From positions 1-31,410 of the forward strand of contig CAUAWV010000027.1 in assembly GCA_958433005.1 (NCBI GenBank): DNA of 31,410 nucleotides. The letters are read 5' to 3'. The notes beneath the pieces are model-generated. The model searched no databases and was not told where the DNA came from. It saw nothing but the letters and a program-made list of their open reading frames with translations. Positions 6,549 to 14,070 of this stretch are shown one piece after another (within the stretch, counting starts at the first letter, position 1; the number at the start of each line of letters is the position of its first letter). This stretch comes from an uncultured Collinsella sp. GTDB lineage: Bacteria; Actinomycetota; Coriobacteriia; Coriobacteriales; Coriobacteriaceae. The position numbers and the translations under genes were made by a program.

Positions 6549-7223
6549 TTGGCCAAGGAGCTCAGCATCTTTGTCGACGAGAGCGGCGACCGCGGCGGCA
6601 AAGCTCGCTACTACCTGCTCACACTCGTCTTTCACGATCAGGCAGACAGTATCGCCGAAGCGGTCACGGGCTATGAGTCAAAACTCGCCAGGGCCGACCT
6701 CCCCAATATCCCGTTCCACTCCGAGCCCCTCATGAACGGGCACAAGGATTATGAGTTTCTTAACATCGAGCAGCGCAAGGTGATGCTCGCCTACTTCTCC
6801 TCGTTCGTCCGCAAACTTCCCATTTCCTATATCACGTTCGTCTACCGCCGCAGCCAGTTCGAAGACCCGGCAAGGCTAATGGAGCGCATGGGGCGCGACA
6901 TCTCCTCCGCCATGATTGAACACCTGGGCTTCTTCCAGTCCTTCGACGATGTGAAGGTCTATTACGACAACGGTCAGGACATTGTCAAGCAGGCGCTCGA
7001 CCGCTCGGTGGGCAAAATCCTCTCAAAAGGGGTCGTCCGACGCCGCAAGACCTCGATGACCGACTACCGCCTCGAGCAAGTGGCGGATTACCTCTGCGCT
7101 ATCGAACTTGCCTTGGTCAAGTACGAAGCCAAGGAGAACGGTGAGACGTACAACAAGTTCTTCGGAGGTATAGGCCCTTTCAAGAGGAACTGGCTCAAGC
7201 AAGCCCGCAGCAAGCGGATATAG
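6549..7223 (+). CDS. DUF3800 domain protein (RNase H-like fold family)
   Basis: The protein has 224 residues from a TTG at 6549, with AGGAG at 6538-6542 and 6-base spacing. It starts AKELSIFVDESGDRGGKARY; the early IFVDESGD is the hallmark of DUF3800, followed by a strand (YYLLTLVFHD). Later parts include PISYITFVYRR, VKVYYDNGQD (a second acidic strand) and DYRLEQVADYLCAIELALVK. The family-like end FKRNWLKQARSKRI suggests a full-length protein. DUF3800 proteins are placed in the RNase H-like superfamily and are common on mobile elements; their activity is little known. It shows no clear promoter of its own, because a terminator lies directly upstream. Another 67 codons stay open in the same frame after the TAG stop, probably by chance. 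Confidence 0.85.
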   Translation: MAKELSIFVDESGDRGGKARYYLLTLVFHDQADSIAEAVTGYESKLARADLPNIPFHSEPLMNGHKDYEFLNIEQRKVMLAYFSSFVRKLPISYITFVYRRSQFEDPARLMERMGRDISSAMIEHLGFFQSFDDVKVYYDNGQDIVKQALDRSVGKILSKGVVRRRKTSMTDYRLEQVADYLCAIELALVKYEAKENGETYNKFFGGIGPFKRNWLKQARSKRI

Positions 7224-7427
7224 CTGGTCTCGCGGTTTCGCAAGGAACGGTCAGCTCTCCTCTGGCGGGGAACTCCGGGCGACGTGCTTCGAGCAGCGGA
7301 AGCTGAAGCGCAAGCAGAAGCAGCGCGGGCAATGATCGATGCCGACATCGGCTCAGACGTGAACAGTGCTACGCTCCCTGTTCACGGGGCGCGAAACCGC
7401 AAAGGTTGCACAGAGGTTGCAAAATAA
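7224..7427 (+). pseudogene. Short open frame resembling a gene tail, possibly an integrase C-terminus
   Basis: After the DUF3800 stop the same frame is open for 67 codons to TAA at 7425-7427. It contains an Ala/Glu-rich helix (RAAEAEAQAEAARAMIDADI) and ends ARNRKGCTEVAK. It has no start codon or ribosome site of its own. A tail that stops just before the guaA terminator is where an integrase 3' end and attachment site would be expected, but no catalytic Tyr motif is seen. The frame also contains a perfect GTGAACAG/CTGTTCAC hairpin (7359-7385), which may instead be the DUF3800 transcript end. Confidence 0.3.
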
Positions 7428-7462
7428 GAAGCCTCCGACCTGTTGTCGCAGTTCGGAGGCTT
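7421..7462 (-). terminator. Terminator of guaA
   Basis: On the minus strand AAGCCTCCGA (7453-7462) pairs with TCGGAGGCTT (7429-7438), followed by CTTATTTT. It lies 18 bases past the guaA stop codon and is intact, so any island joined here without removing the guaA end. Confidence 0.85.
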
Positions 7463-7480
7463 GAAATCAACGAATATCGC

Positions 7481-9079
7481 TTACTCCCACTCGATGGTCG
7501 CGGGCGGCTTGGACGTGATGTCGTAGCACACGCGGTTGGCGCCGGGAACCTCGGCCACGATGCGGCCGGAGATGCGGGCCAGGACGTCGTAGGGCAGCTT
7601 GGCCCAGTCGGCGGTCATGGCGTCGCTAGACTCGACGGCGCGCAGGATAATCGGGCGCTGATAGGTGCGCTCGTCGCCCATAACGCCGACGGACTTGATG
7701 TCGGGCAGGACCGCGAAATACTGCCAGCAGCTGTGCTCGGAGTTGCGCTCACCGGTCTGCTCAAACAGACGTTGGTTGTAAGCATCGAGCTCCTCGCGCA
7801 CGATGGCGTCGGCATTCTTGAGGATCTCGAGCTTCTCCTTGTCGACCGCACCGATGATGCGGATGGCCAGGCCCGGGCCCGGGAAGGGCTGACGGAACAC
7901 GATATGACCCGGCAGGCCGAGCGCAAGGCCAAGCGCGCGGACCTCGTCCTTAAAGAAGTGATCGAGCGGCTCGATAAGGTCGAAGTGCACGCCCTCGGGG
8001 AACGGAATCAGGTTGTGGTGGCTCTTGATGGTGGCCGTCTTGCCGCCCGTCTTGCGAGCGCCGGACTCGATGATGTCGGGGTAGATGGTGCCCTGAGCCA
8101 GGTACTTGACCGGCTTGCCATCGCACTCGAGCTGCTGAGCAACCGCGAAGAACTCTTTCCAGAACTGCGTGCCGATGATACGGCGCTTCTCCTCGGGCTC
8201 GGTCACACCGGCCAGAAGCTCGGCATAACGGTCCTCGGCGTGAACGTGGATAAAGTCGACATCGAACTGCTTGGTGAAGACCTCCTCCACCTGCTCGGGC
8301 TCGCCCTTGCGCAGCAGGCCGTGGTTGATGAACACGCAGGTCATCTGCTTGCCCACGGCGCGGGCGCCCAGCGCAGCCACGACGGAAGAGTCGACGCCAC
8401 CGGACAGGGCCAGAATCACGCGGTCGTCGCCGACCTTCTCGCGGAACTCGGCCGTCATGGTCTCGACCAGGTTGTCCATGCTCCAGTTGGGCTCCAGGCC
8501 GCAGATCTCAAACAGGAAGTTGCTCAGCAGCTGCTGACCGTACTCGGAATGCTTGACCTCGGGGTGGAACTGCGTAGTGAAGATCTTGCGCTCAACGCAC
8601 TCCATGGCGGCAACCGGGCACACGTCGGTGCTGGCGGTGACGGTAAAGCCTTCGGGCACCTCGGAAACGGCGTCGCGGTGGCTCATCCACACGGTCTGCT
8701 CCATGGGCGTGGAGTTAAAGAGCTTGGCGCCAGCCGTGCGCGTAATGGTAGCGCGGCCGTACTCGCCCACCTCGGAGTGACCGACCTTGCCGCCGAGCGT
8801 CACGGCCGTGATCTGATGGCCGTAGCAAAAGCCCAGGACGGGAAGGCCCAGGTCAAAGATGGCAGGATCGATGGACGGAGCGTCCTCGGCATACACAGAA
8901 GCCGGGCCGCCAGAAAGGATGAGCGCAGAGGCGTTCATCTCGCGAATCTCATCGGCCGAGATGTCGCAGGGAACGATCTCGGAATACACGTTGAGGTCGC
9001 GGACGCGACGGGCAATGAGCTGACCGTACTGCGCACCAAAGTCGAGTACGAGGACCTTTGCGGAAGCCTTTTGATCCAT
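7481..9079 (-). CDS. guaA: GMP synthase (glutamine-hydrolysing)
   Basis: This 532-residue enzyme converts XMP, ATP and glutamine to GMP in the cytoplasm. The start ATG at 9079 has a GAGGGGG site; a longer open frame upstream has no support. Residues 8-195 are the class I glutaminase: GFCYGHQ carries nucleophile Cys85, and FHPEVKHSE supplies His172 and Glu174. The ATP-pyrophosphatase domain follows with the PP-loop LSGGVDSS (225-232). The dimerisation domain ends in the conserved KPPATIEWE. Length is normal. It is transcribed toward the island and ends in its own terminator. The 3' end of guaA is a known integration site for genomic islands, which fits the accessory DNA beside it. No purine riboswitch is recognised in the 5' region. 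Confidence 0.97.
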   Translation of the reverse strand: MDQKASAKVLVLDFGAQYGQLIARRVRDLNVYSEIVPCDISADEIREMNASALILSGGPASVYAEDAPSIDPAIFDLGLPVLGFCYGHQITAVTLGGKVGHSEVGEYGRATITRTAGAKLFNSTPMEQTVWMSHRDAVSEVPEGFTVTASTDVCPVAAMECVERKIFTTQFHPEVKHSEYGQQLLSNFLFEICGLEPNWSMDNLVETMTAEFREKVGDDRVILALSGGVDSSVVAALGARAVGKQMTCVFINHGLLRKGEPEQVEEVFTKQFDVDFIHVHAEDRYAELLAGVTEPEEKRRIIGTQFWKEFFAVAQQLECDGKPVKYLAQGTIYPDIIESGARKTGGKTATIKSHHNLIPFPEGVHFDLIEPLDHFFKDEVRALGLALGLPGHIVFRQPFPGPGLAIRIIGAVDKEKLEILKNADAIVREELDAYNQRLFEQTGERNSEHSCWQYFAVLPDIKSVGVMGDERTYQRPIILRAVESSDAMTADWAKLPYDVLARISGRIVAEVPGANRVCYDITSKPPATIEWE

Positions 9080-9346
9080 GGTTTCCCCCTCTTGTTGGCG
9101 GGGAGCCGGTGCCCACCCGCGTGAATGAACGAAAATAACTTTCATAGTGTACACGTTATATGGGGTTTCTCGTCCCTCGCAGCCATCAGCGCACGGCAAA
9201 CGCACGACCGGGGCCCTATTTGACGGCAATTGGAGTGATACTAAACGTTACAGATGATGTAATACGTTTGAACATTGGACGCCCTGTGCCACAATACTGC
9301 CGAACGACTCCGCCTCTGCGGCGGCAAATACGATAGGAATACCAGC

Positions 9347-10360
9347 ATGAAGCGCATCCTTCTCATCGCCACGGGCGGCACCATCGCATCGACCGAGGAC
9401 GGCAATGGCCTCTCCCCCGCCCTGACCGGTGAGGAGCTCGCCCAGAGCGTCCCCGAGATTTCGGGCCTTTGCGAGCTTGACGTCGTGCAGCCCATGAACA
9501 TTGACAGCACCAATATGCGCCCCAGTGACTGGATGCGTATCCGCGACGTCATCGTCGAGGGTTATGCCGACCACGACGGCTTCGTGATTCTGCACGGCAC
9601 CGACACCATGAGCTACACCGCGGCAGCGCTTTCCTACCTGATTCAGGACAGCCCCAAGCCCATCGTGCTCACCGGCTCGCAAAAGCCCATGGGCAATCCC
9701 TTTACCGACGCCAAGCTCAACCTGTACCAGAGCCTGCTCTATGCGCTCGACGAGCACTCGCATGACGTCTCGATCGTGTTTGGCGGCGTCGCCATTGCCG
9801 GCACACGCGCCCGTAAGCAGCGCACCATGAGCTTTAACGCGTTCATTAGCGTCAACTATCCGCCCATCGCCTATATCCGCAACGACCGTATCGTGCGCAG
9901 CGGGCTTCACGGCACGCATCAAGGCGAAAACCCGGTGCGCTTCTACGACCACATCGACCCACGCGTATTTGTGCTCAAGCTCACGCCCGGCGTGAACCCT
10001 GGCGTTCTGGACGCTCTGGCCGATAGCTACGACGCCGTGATTCTGGAGACCTTTGGCATTGGCGGCATCCCCGAGTTCGGCGAGTCCGGCGAGTCGTTCC
10101 AAGAGGCAATTTTCCGCTGGGTCGATTCGGGCCGCACCGTCGTTATGACCACGCAAGTCCCCGAAGAGGGCCTTGACCTGGGTGTTTACGAGGTCGGCCG
10201 TGCTTACGCCGACCATCCGGGCATTCTGCGCGGCGATGACATGACCACCGAGACGCTCGTGGCCAAGACTATGTGGGCACTCGGCCAGTCACGCGATGCC
10301 GCCGAGATTCAGCGCCTGTTCTACAGCCAAGTCAACCACGACCGCGTCCCGATGGCGTAA
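9347..10360 (+). CDS. ansA: L-asparaginase, type I-like (cytoplasmic)
   Basis: This 337-residue enzyme hydrolyses asparagine to aspartate and ammonia. ATG 9347 follows AGGA with 8-base spacing; the frame opens earlier without a ribosome site. The N-terminal ATGGTIAS carries nucleophile Thr12, and HGTDTM carries the second catalytic Thr-Asp pair (Thr85, Asp86), both diagnostic of the family. LTGSQKPMGNPFTDAKLNL continues the active-site wall. The C-terminal domain includes the conserved FGIGGIPE loop. There is no signal peptide, so a cytoplasmic type I enzyme is favoured over the periplasmic type II. It diverges from guaA over about 270 bases with no identified operator. Confidence 0.93.
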   Translation: MKRILLIATGGTIASTEDGNGLSPALTGEELAQSVPEISGLCELDVVQPMNIDSTNMRPSDWMRIRDVIVEGYADHDGFVILHGTDTMSYTAAALSYLIQDSPKPIVLTGSQKPMGNPFTDAKLNLYQSLLYALDEHSHDVSIVFGGVAIAGTRARKQRTMSFNAFISVNYPPIAYIRNDRIVRSGLHGTHQGENPVRFYDHIDPRVFVLKLTPGVNPGVLDALADSYDAVILETFGIGGIPEFGESGESFQEAIFRWVDSGRTVVMTTQVPEEGLDLGVYEVGRAYADHPGILRGDDMTTETLVAKTMWALGQSRDAAEIQRLFYSQVNHDRVPMA

Positions 10361-10382
10361 TTCAGTTGTCGACGGGTATCCC

Positions 10383-10601
10383 CTATTCGATACCCTCGAG
10401 AAGCTCTGACACCGTCATGCCGAGTGCGGGCGCGACCTTAAATAGAACCTTGAGCGTGAAATTTGCCGTTCCGTCTTCGATTCGGTCGAGATAGGGTCGG
10501 CTGATTCCTGCTGCCACACAAAAATCGACCTTGGAGATACCAAGGTCCCTGCGCGTCTCTTCGACCCGCCTGCCAAGAATCTGTTTCGCACGTTCGTCCA
10601 T
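10383..10601 (-). CDS. XRE-family helix-turn-helix regulator
   Basis: This 72-residue protein is essentially one DNA-binding domain. DLGISKVDFCVAAGISRPYL is the HTH core, followed by DRIEDGTANFTLKVLFKVAP and the helix ALGMTVSELLEGIE. There is no sensor or effector domain. ATG 10601 lacks a clear Shine-Dalgarno. It diverges from an unknown gene, and between them lies a perfect 24-bp palindrome whose centre holds overlapping -10 hexamers for both directions. That is strong circumstantial evidence that this protein represses itself and the neighbour. Its stop overlaps a small inverted repeat (10374-10395) that may end the convergent asparaginase transcript. Confidence 0.85.
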   Translation of the reverse strand: MDERAKQILGRRVEETRRDLGISKVDFCVAAGISRPYLDRIEDGTANFTLKVLFKVAPALGMTVSELLEGIE

Positions 10602-10630
10602 GCAGACGAGTTTGAAATGGAGCCGAACAT

Positions 10631-10654
10631 AAACGTAAACTATAGTTTACGTTT
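10631..10654. promoter_or_regulatory. Perfect 24-bp palindrome, operator and divergent promoter
   Basis: The half-site AAACGTAAACTA (10631-10642) is followed by its exact reverse complement (10643-10654). TATAGT can serve as -10 on both strands. The site lies between the XRE gene and the divergent unknown gene, 23 bases before the latter's start codon. Likely ligand: the XRE protein. Confidence 0.8.
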
Positions 10655-10677
10655 TGCCGAATACACAGGAGTTTTCT

Positions 10678-11067
10678 ATGTCGGGTTCTTCGGTCCGCAC
10701 GTACCGAGCCACGCTTCGCACAAACAGCGCACCGCCCAAGCTCGTCGTCGTTGAAGCAGAATGTCTTTCGCCCGATGAGCGCACAGCATTTGCATTGCTA
10801 TCAAGTCGCGTCGCCGCCGTTCTGGTCCCTTGCCCGGCGCAAGGCGAACTTGCCATCCAATGCCAAGCGCACAGCTGCTCGCTCAATCAGGCTGCCGTAA
10901 TCACAACCAGCCAACGCGGTCTGCCCCTTCTCCTAGAAGCCGGTACCGCGCTCACCCTTCGCGGCGCCGGATACGAAAACGAGGCCGCCGCCGACATGGT
11001 CTTCAAACCACGATCGAGCGGCGGCCTCGCAGCAGCCATTGAATATGCGTGCAGGCTCGTTGCCTAG
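10678..11067 (+). CDS. Hypothetical protein, 129 residues, partner of the XRE regulator
   Basis: ATG 10678 follows AGGAG with 6-base spacing. The protein has no family I recognise. It begins MSGSSVRTYRATLRTNSAPP, then shows alternating strands and helices (KLVVVEAECLSPDERTAF, then AVLVPCPAQGELAIQCQAHS, then AAVITTSQRGLPLLLEAGTA). It ends with a helix rich in Ala. It has no signal peptide and no membrane segment; the three Cys residues are not in a clear metal motif. It ends 9 bases before the convergent DUF1648 gene. Its transcription starts at the palindrome, so it is probably held off by the XRE protein until some signal arrives. A toxin-antitoxin-like or stress-induced role is possible but unsupported by motifs. 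Confidence 0.7.
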   Translation: MSGSSVRTYRATLRTNSAPPKLVVVEAECLSPDERTAFALLSSRVAAVLVPCPAQGELAIQCQAHSCSLNQAAVITTSQRGLPLLLEAGTALTLRGAGYENEAAADMVFKPRSSGGLAAAIEYACRLVA

Positions 11068-11076
11068 AAGAACAAG

Positions 11077-11460
11077 CTAGAAACCAAAGCCAAAGCCCGT
11101 TCCGGTAATCGCCGAGTACATAAAGTAGACGTTGATTACGTTGAGAAACACACCCGTGATGCAGCCGTTTCGCAGGTAGCGCTCGCACACGATGCGCGCC
11201 ATGGCGGCGGAGTCATCATTGTTTTTAGCCTGGCGTCCTGCCGTAAAGTACGTCGCCACGCTCAGCAGTAGGTTGAGCACCGGCAGTGCCAGCAACTCGT
11301 AGCTCTTGCCCCAGCGCGTCACCTCGCCGGCTGCGTTAAACTTCGTTGCCACCTCGGGACCAATGTTGGGGATAACACACGCTGCGACCACCAGCGGAAT
11401 CACCGCAAGTACGAGCAGAGCAATACCCATGTAGCCAGCTTTTTTGCCATACTTAAACAT
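11077..11460 (-). CDS. DUF1648 (SdpI-like) membrane protein
   Basis: This 127-residue protein has three to four hydrophobic helices: GIALLVLAVIPLVVAACVIP, LLALPVLNLLLSVATYF, and a C-terminal GVFLNVINVYFMYSAITG. The segment IGPEVATKFNAAGEVTRWGK is the DUF1648 signature, a short extracytoplasmic loop near the first helix. In SdpI, DUF1648 is part of an immunity protein, but most members are uncharacterised. It lies 11 bases downstream of ychF on the same strand and may share its transcript only by proximity. It converges with the 129-residue gene with a 9-base gap and no visible terminator. Confidence 0.75.
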   Translation of the reverse strand: MFKYGKKAGYMGIALLVLAVIPLVVAACVIPNIGPEVATKFNAAGEVTRWGKSYELLALPVLNLLLSVATYFTAGRQAKNNDDSAAMARIVCERYLRNGCITGVFLNVINVYFMYSAITGTGFGFGF

Positions 11461-11471
11461 ATGCGTCGTCC

Positions 11472-12548
11472 TTACACGTTAAAGCGGAAGTGCACGACGT
11501 CGCCATCGGCCATGACATAGTCCTTGCCCTCAATACGCAGCTTGCCGGCAGCCTTGGCGCCCTGCTCGCCACCGAGCTCGATGTAGTCGTCATAGCCAAT
11601 GACCTCGGCCTTAATAAAGCCGCGCTCAAAGTCGGTGTGGATGACACCGGCGGCCTGCGGGGCGGTCGCGCCCTGACGCACCGTCCAGGCCTTGACCTCC
11701 ATCTCGCCAGCCGTAAAGAACGACTGCAGGCCAAGCAGCTTGTAGGCGGCCTGCGCGAGCACGTCCAGACCGGGCTGCTCCAGGCCCAAGCTCTCCAGGT
11801 AGTCGGCCGCATCCTCGGGATCGAGCTCGGAAAGCTCAGCCTCGATCTTGGCGCAGATGGGCAGTGGCTTGACACCATCGATGGGCGCCAGGTCGTCGTT
11901 GAGCATATCCTCGTCCACGTTGGCCACATACAGGATGGGCTTCATGGTGAGCAGGAACAGGCCCTTGGCAGCGGCGCGCTCCTCGTCGGTCATCTCCATA
12001 GACGCAGCGCGCTTACCCTCGTTGAGCCAGGCGAGCAGGCGCTTGGCGACCTCAAACTTGGGCATGAGCTCCTTGTCGCGCTTGGCCTCCTTCTCGAGCT
12101 TAGGCAGCTGCTTCTCGAGCGTGCCCATGTCGGCCAGGATGAGCTCGGTCATGATGGTGTCGGCATCGCCGGCGGGATCGACGAACTCGCCGGTGCGGCC
12201 CACCTCACGCATGACGTTGGGGTCCTTAAAGTAGCGCACGACCTCGCAGATGGCGTCGGTCTCGCGGATGTTTGCCAAGAACTGGTTGCCCAGACCCTCG
12301 CCCTCGTTAGCGCCCTTCACCAGACCTGCGATGTCGACGAACTCGACCGTAGCCGGCACAATGCGACCCGGGTTGACAATGTCGGCGAGCTTTTGCAGGC
12401 GGCTATCGGGCACATCGACGATACCCACGTTGGGGTCGATCGTGGCAAACGGGTAGTTGGCGGCAAGGCCGGTCTTTTTGGTAAGCGCGGTGAACAGCGT
12501 CGACTTGCCCACGTTGGGCAGGCCCACGATACCGATGGAAAGGGACAC
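11472..12548 (-). CDS. ychF: Redox-regulated ATPase/GTPase YchF (Obg family)
   Basis: This 358-residue protein is close to the usual length. The GTG at 12548 follows AGGAG with 5-base spacing and gives the family N-terminus SLSIGIVGLPNVGKSTLF (P-loop GLPNVGKS). An upstream ATG would add 12 residues with no homology. The switch region FVDIAGLVKGANEGEGLGNQ and the NVDE variant of the NKxD motif, which explains the ATP preference, are both visible. A coiled coil (EKQLPKLEKEAKRDKELMPK) and a C-terminal TGS domain (VIHTDFERGFIKAEV) follow. YchF associates with ribosomes and affects oxidative-stress responses. The -10 TATACT on the minus strand is a likely promoter. Confidence 0.95.
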   Translation of the reverse strand: MSLSIGIVGLPNVGKSTLFTALTKKTGLAANYPFATIDPNVGIVDVPDSRLQKLADIVNPGRIVPATVEFVDIAGLVKGANEGEGLGNQFLANIRETDAICEVVRYFKDPNVMREVGRTGEFVDPAGDADTIMTELILADMGTLEKQLPKLEKEAKRDKELMPKFEVAKRLLAWLNEGKRAASMEMTDEERAAAKGLFLLTMKPILYVANVDEDMLNDDLAPIDGVKPLPICAKIEAELSELDPEDAADYLESLGLEQPGLDVLAQAAYKLLGLQSFFTAGEMEVKAWTVRQGATAPQAAGVIHTDFERGFIKAEVIGYDDYIELGGEQGAKAAGKLRIEGKDYVMADGDVVHFRFNV

Positions 12549-12585
12549 GACAGCTCCTTTTGATACAGGTACTTCAAACTGCATA

Positions 12586-12591
12586 AGTATA
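12586..12591 (-). promoter_or_regulatory. Likely -10 box of ychF
   Basis: TATACT on the minus strand lies about 38 bases before the ychF start codon and its AGGAG site. No good -35 is seen at the usual distance, so the assignment rests on the hexamer alone. Confidence 0.4.
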
Positions 12592-12662
12592 GCGCCGCCG
12601 CAGCATCCAGGCGAATCCGGACGCCACGGCGGCGCAAATGAAGCAGAGATAGGGGTCGCTGA

Positions 12663-13916
12663 CTAGTCTGCGAGCTTTTCCACCTGATCGAGCATCTTAT
12701 CGAGCTTGGCCTTTGCCTCGGCCTTGACCTTCTCGGCCTCCTCGTGGGCCTTGGCCTTCTGAGCGGCCTTTTCCTCGGCTTCGGGGTCGACGACAACCAA
12801 GTTGGACGCATCGTGCTCGACCAGCTTGAGCGCATGCTCGGGACACACCTTGACGCAGGCTCCGCAGCCCAAACAATACGTGGACTCCAGTGCAAAGCGA
12901 CCGCTTCCCACGAGGTCACAGGCAAACGTGGGGCACACGTTGACGCACTCGCTGCACGACGTGCACCTGTCAAAATCGCATTCAGGCGTGCTCACCTGCA
13001 TGTTCTGGGCAAGCTCGGGGTGGTTTTGCAGCGTCGAGAGCACCAGCTGTCGTCCGTGTGTGAGCGAGCGGCGACGCTTGGTCGTTGTGGTACCGCACAT
13101 GGTGTTGAGTGTGCGCTCCAGCTGGGTGATCTGATGGCGATGGGCTTTGAGCTTCTGCGTCACCGAAGCCAGTGCCGCCGTCGCCGGATTGAGTTTGGTC
13201 ACGGTCAGGCCCGTGGTACGGGCAATCTTTTCCATGTATTCCTTGCGCTCGTACTCGCGACGCTTATGGCACTTGAGGCTCTTGGGATCGACCTCTAGGC
13301 CCATACCCGTACCGGCCCATTCCTCGGCCTTCGCAATCGCCTCGCCCAGCATGTCCTCGCCACCGGTGTTGCGGCATTTATCGCACACGCCCAGCGGCAG
13401 ATACACGCTCACGTTGGGATAGTCGGCCAGTACCGAGAACCAAGTCTCGGCCGTAATATCGCCCACGCAGGCAACGACGACCTCATTCTCGCGCGGCATG
13501 CGCTTAAGGGCACGCGTGCAGGTAACGTAGGCGGTCTCGTGGCTCGTGGCCGCCGAGACAATGTCGTCATACAGGTTTTTGGGCGCCAGGCGCGGCGAGA
13601 TAATCGCCTCGGTCGGGCAGGCGGCGGCGCACAGGCCGCACTTGCGGCAGGAGTCGAGAATCTCGATGGCGTCTTCCTCGACCTCGATGGCGTCCACCGG
13701 GCACACATCCATGCACGCGGTGCAGCCGCTCTTTTCGTTTTTGCAGGTCAAGCACGGAATGGTGTTGCCGCGCGGACGTTCCTTGTAGTCGGCAGGATTC
13801 CACTGCGGCGCCGACGGATCGAGTGCATCGGCCACACCGCCAAGCGGGTTTTTAAGAAAGTCGAAACCCTTGCTGATCTCGATAATGTCATCAAACAGAT
13901 CGTGTTCCTGCGCCAT
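12663..13916 (-). CDS. Multi-cluster 4Fe-4S ferredoxin-type protein
   Basis: This 417-residue protein starts at ATG 13916 with GGGAGGGG and 6-base spacing. Near the N-terminus, CLTCKNEKSGCTACMDVCPV and CRKCGLCAAACPTEAI give two cluster motifs. A middle part has CDKCRNTGG and several other Cys. CDFDRCTSCSECVNVCPTFA and CLGCGACVKVCPEHAL near the C-terminus give two more. Four [4Fe-4S] sites are therefore likely, plus extra thiols. The tail is a Lys/Glu/Ala coiled-coil-like helix. No signal peptide, Tat motif or membrane helix is seen, so it is cytoplasmic electron transfer. The partner is not visible. It diverges from a 2-hydroxyacid dehydrogenase across 154 bases, and an electron link between them is only a possibility. 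Confidence 0.85.
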   Translation of the reverse strand: MAQEHDLFDDIIEISKGFDFLKNPLGGVADALDPSAPQWNPADYKERPRGNTIPCLTCKNEKSGCTACMDVCPVDAIEVEEDAIEILDSCRKCGLCAAACPTEAIISPRLAPKNLYDDIVSAATSHETAYVTCTRALKRMPRENEVVVACVGDITAETWFSVLADYPNVSVYLPLGVCDKCRNTGGEDMLGEAIAKAEEWAGTGMGLEVDPKSLKCHKRREYERKEYMEKIARTTGLTVTKLNPATAALASVTQKLKAHRHQITQLERTLNTMCGTTTTKRRRSLTHGRQLVLSTLQNHPELAQNMQVSTPECDFDRCTSCSECVNVCPTFACDLVGSGRFALESTYCLGCGACVKVCPEHALKLVEHDASNLVVVDPEAEEKAAQKAKAHEEAEKVKAEAKAKLDKMLDQVEKLAD

Positions 13917-14070
13917 GCGCGGCCCCTCCCTGAGCAGTGCAAACAAGCAAGAGATAATAATACGCTATCGGTCCACACCTCGGGCAAATTACACGCGGAG
14001 CATCTTTGCGGCAAATAGCCCTACAATCTATTGCCAGCCTAATCGCCTAGGTTTATTGAGGAGTCACAAG

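Noticed and set aside
7224..7427. Stop-codon readthrough extending DUF3800 by 67 residues
   Set aside because: The protein already ends in the family-typical FKRNWLKQARSKRI, and the frame match has a one-in-three chance. No readthrough signal is seen.
7406..9124. 572-codon plus-strand open frame opposite guaA
   Set aside because: Antisense to a gene with all GMP synthase motifs; no recognisable protein.
9080..9346. Purine riboswitch in front of guaA
   Set aside because: No purine-riboswitch core or paired loops could be recognised in the 5' region.
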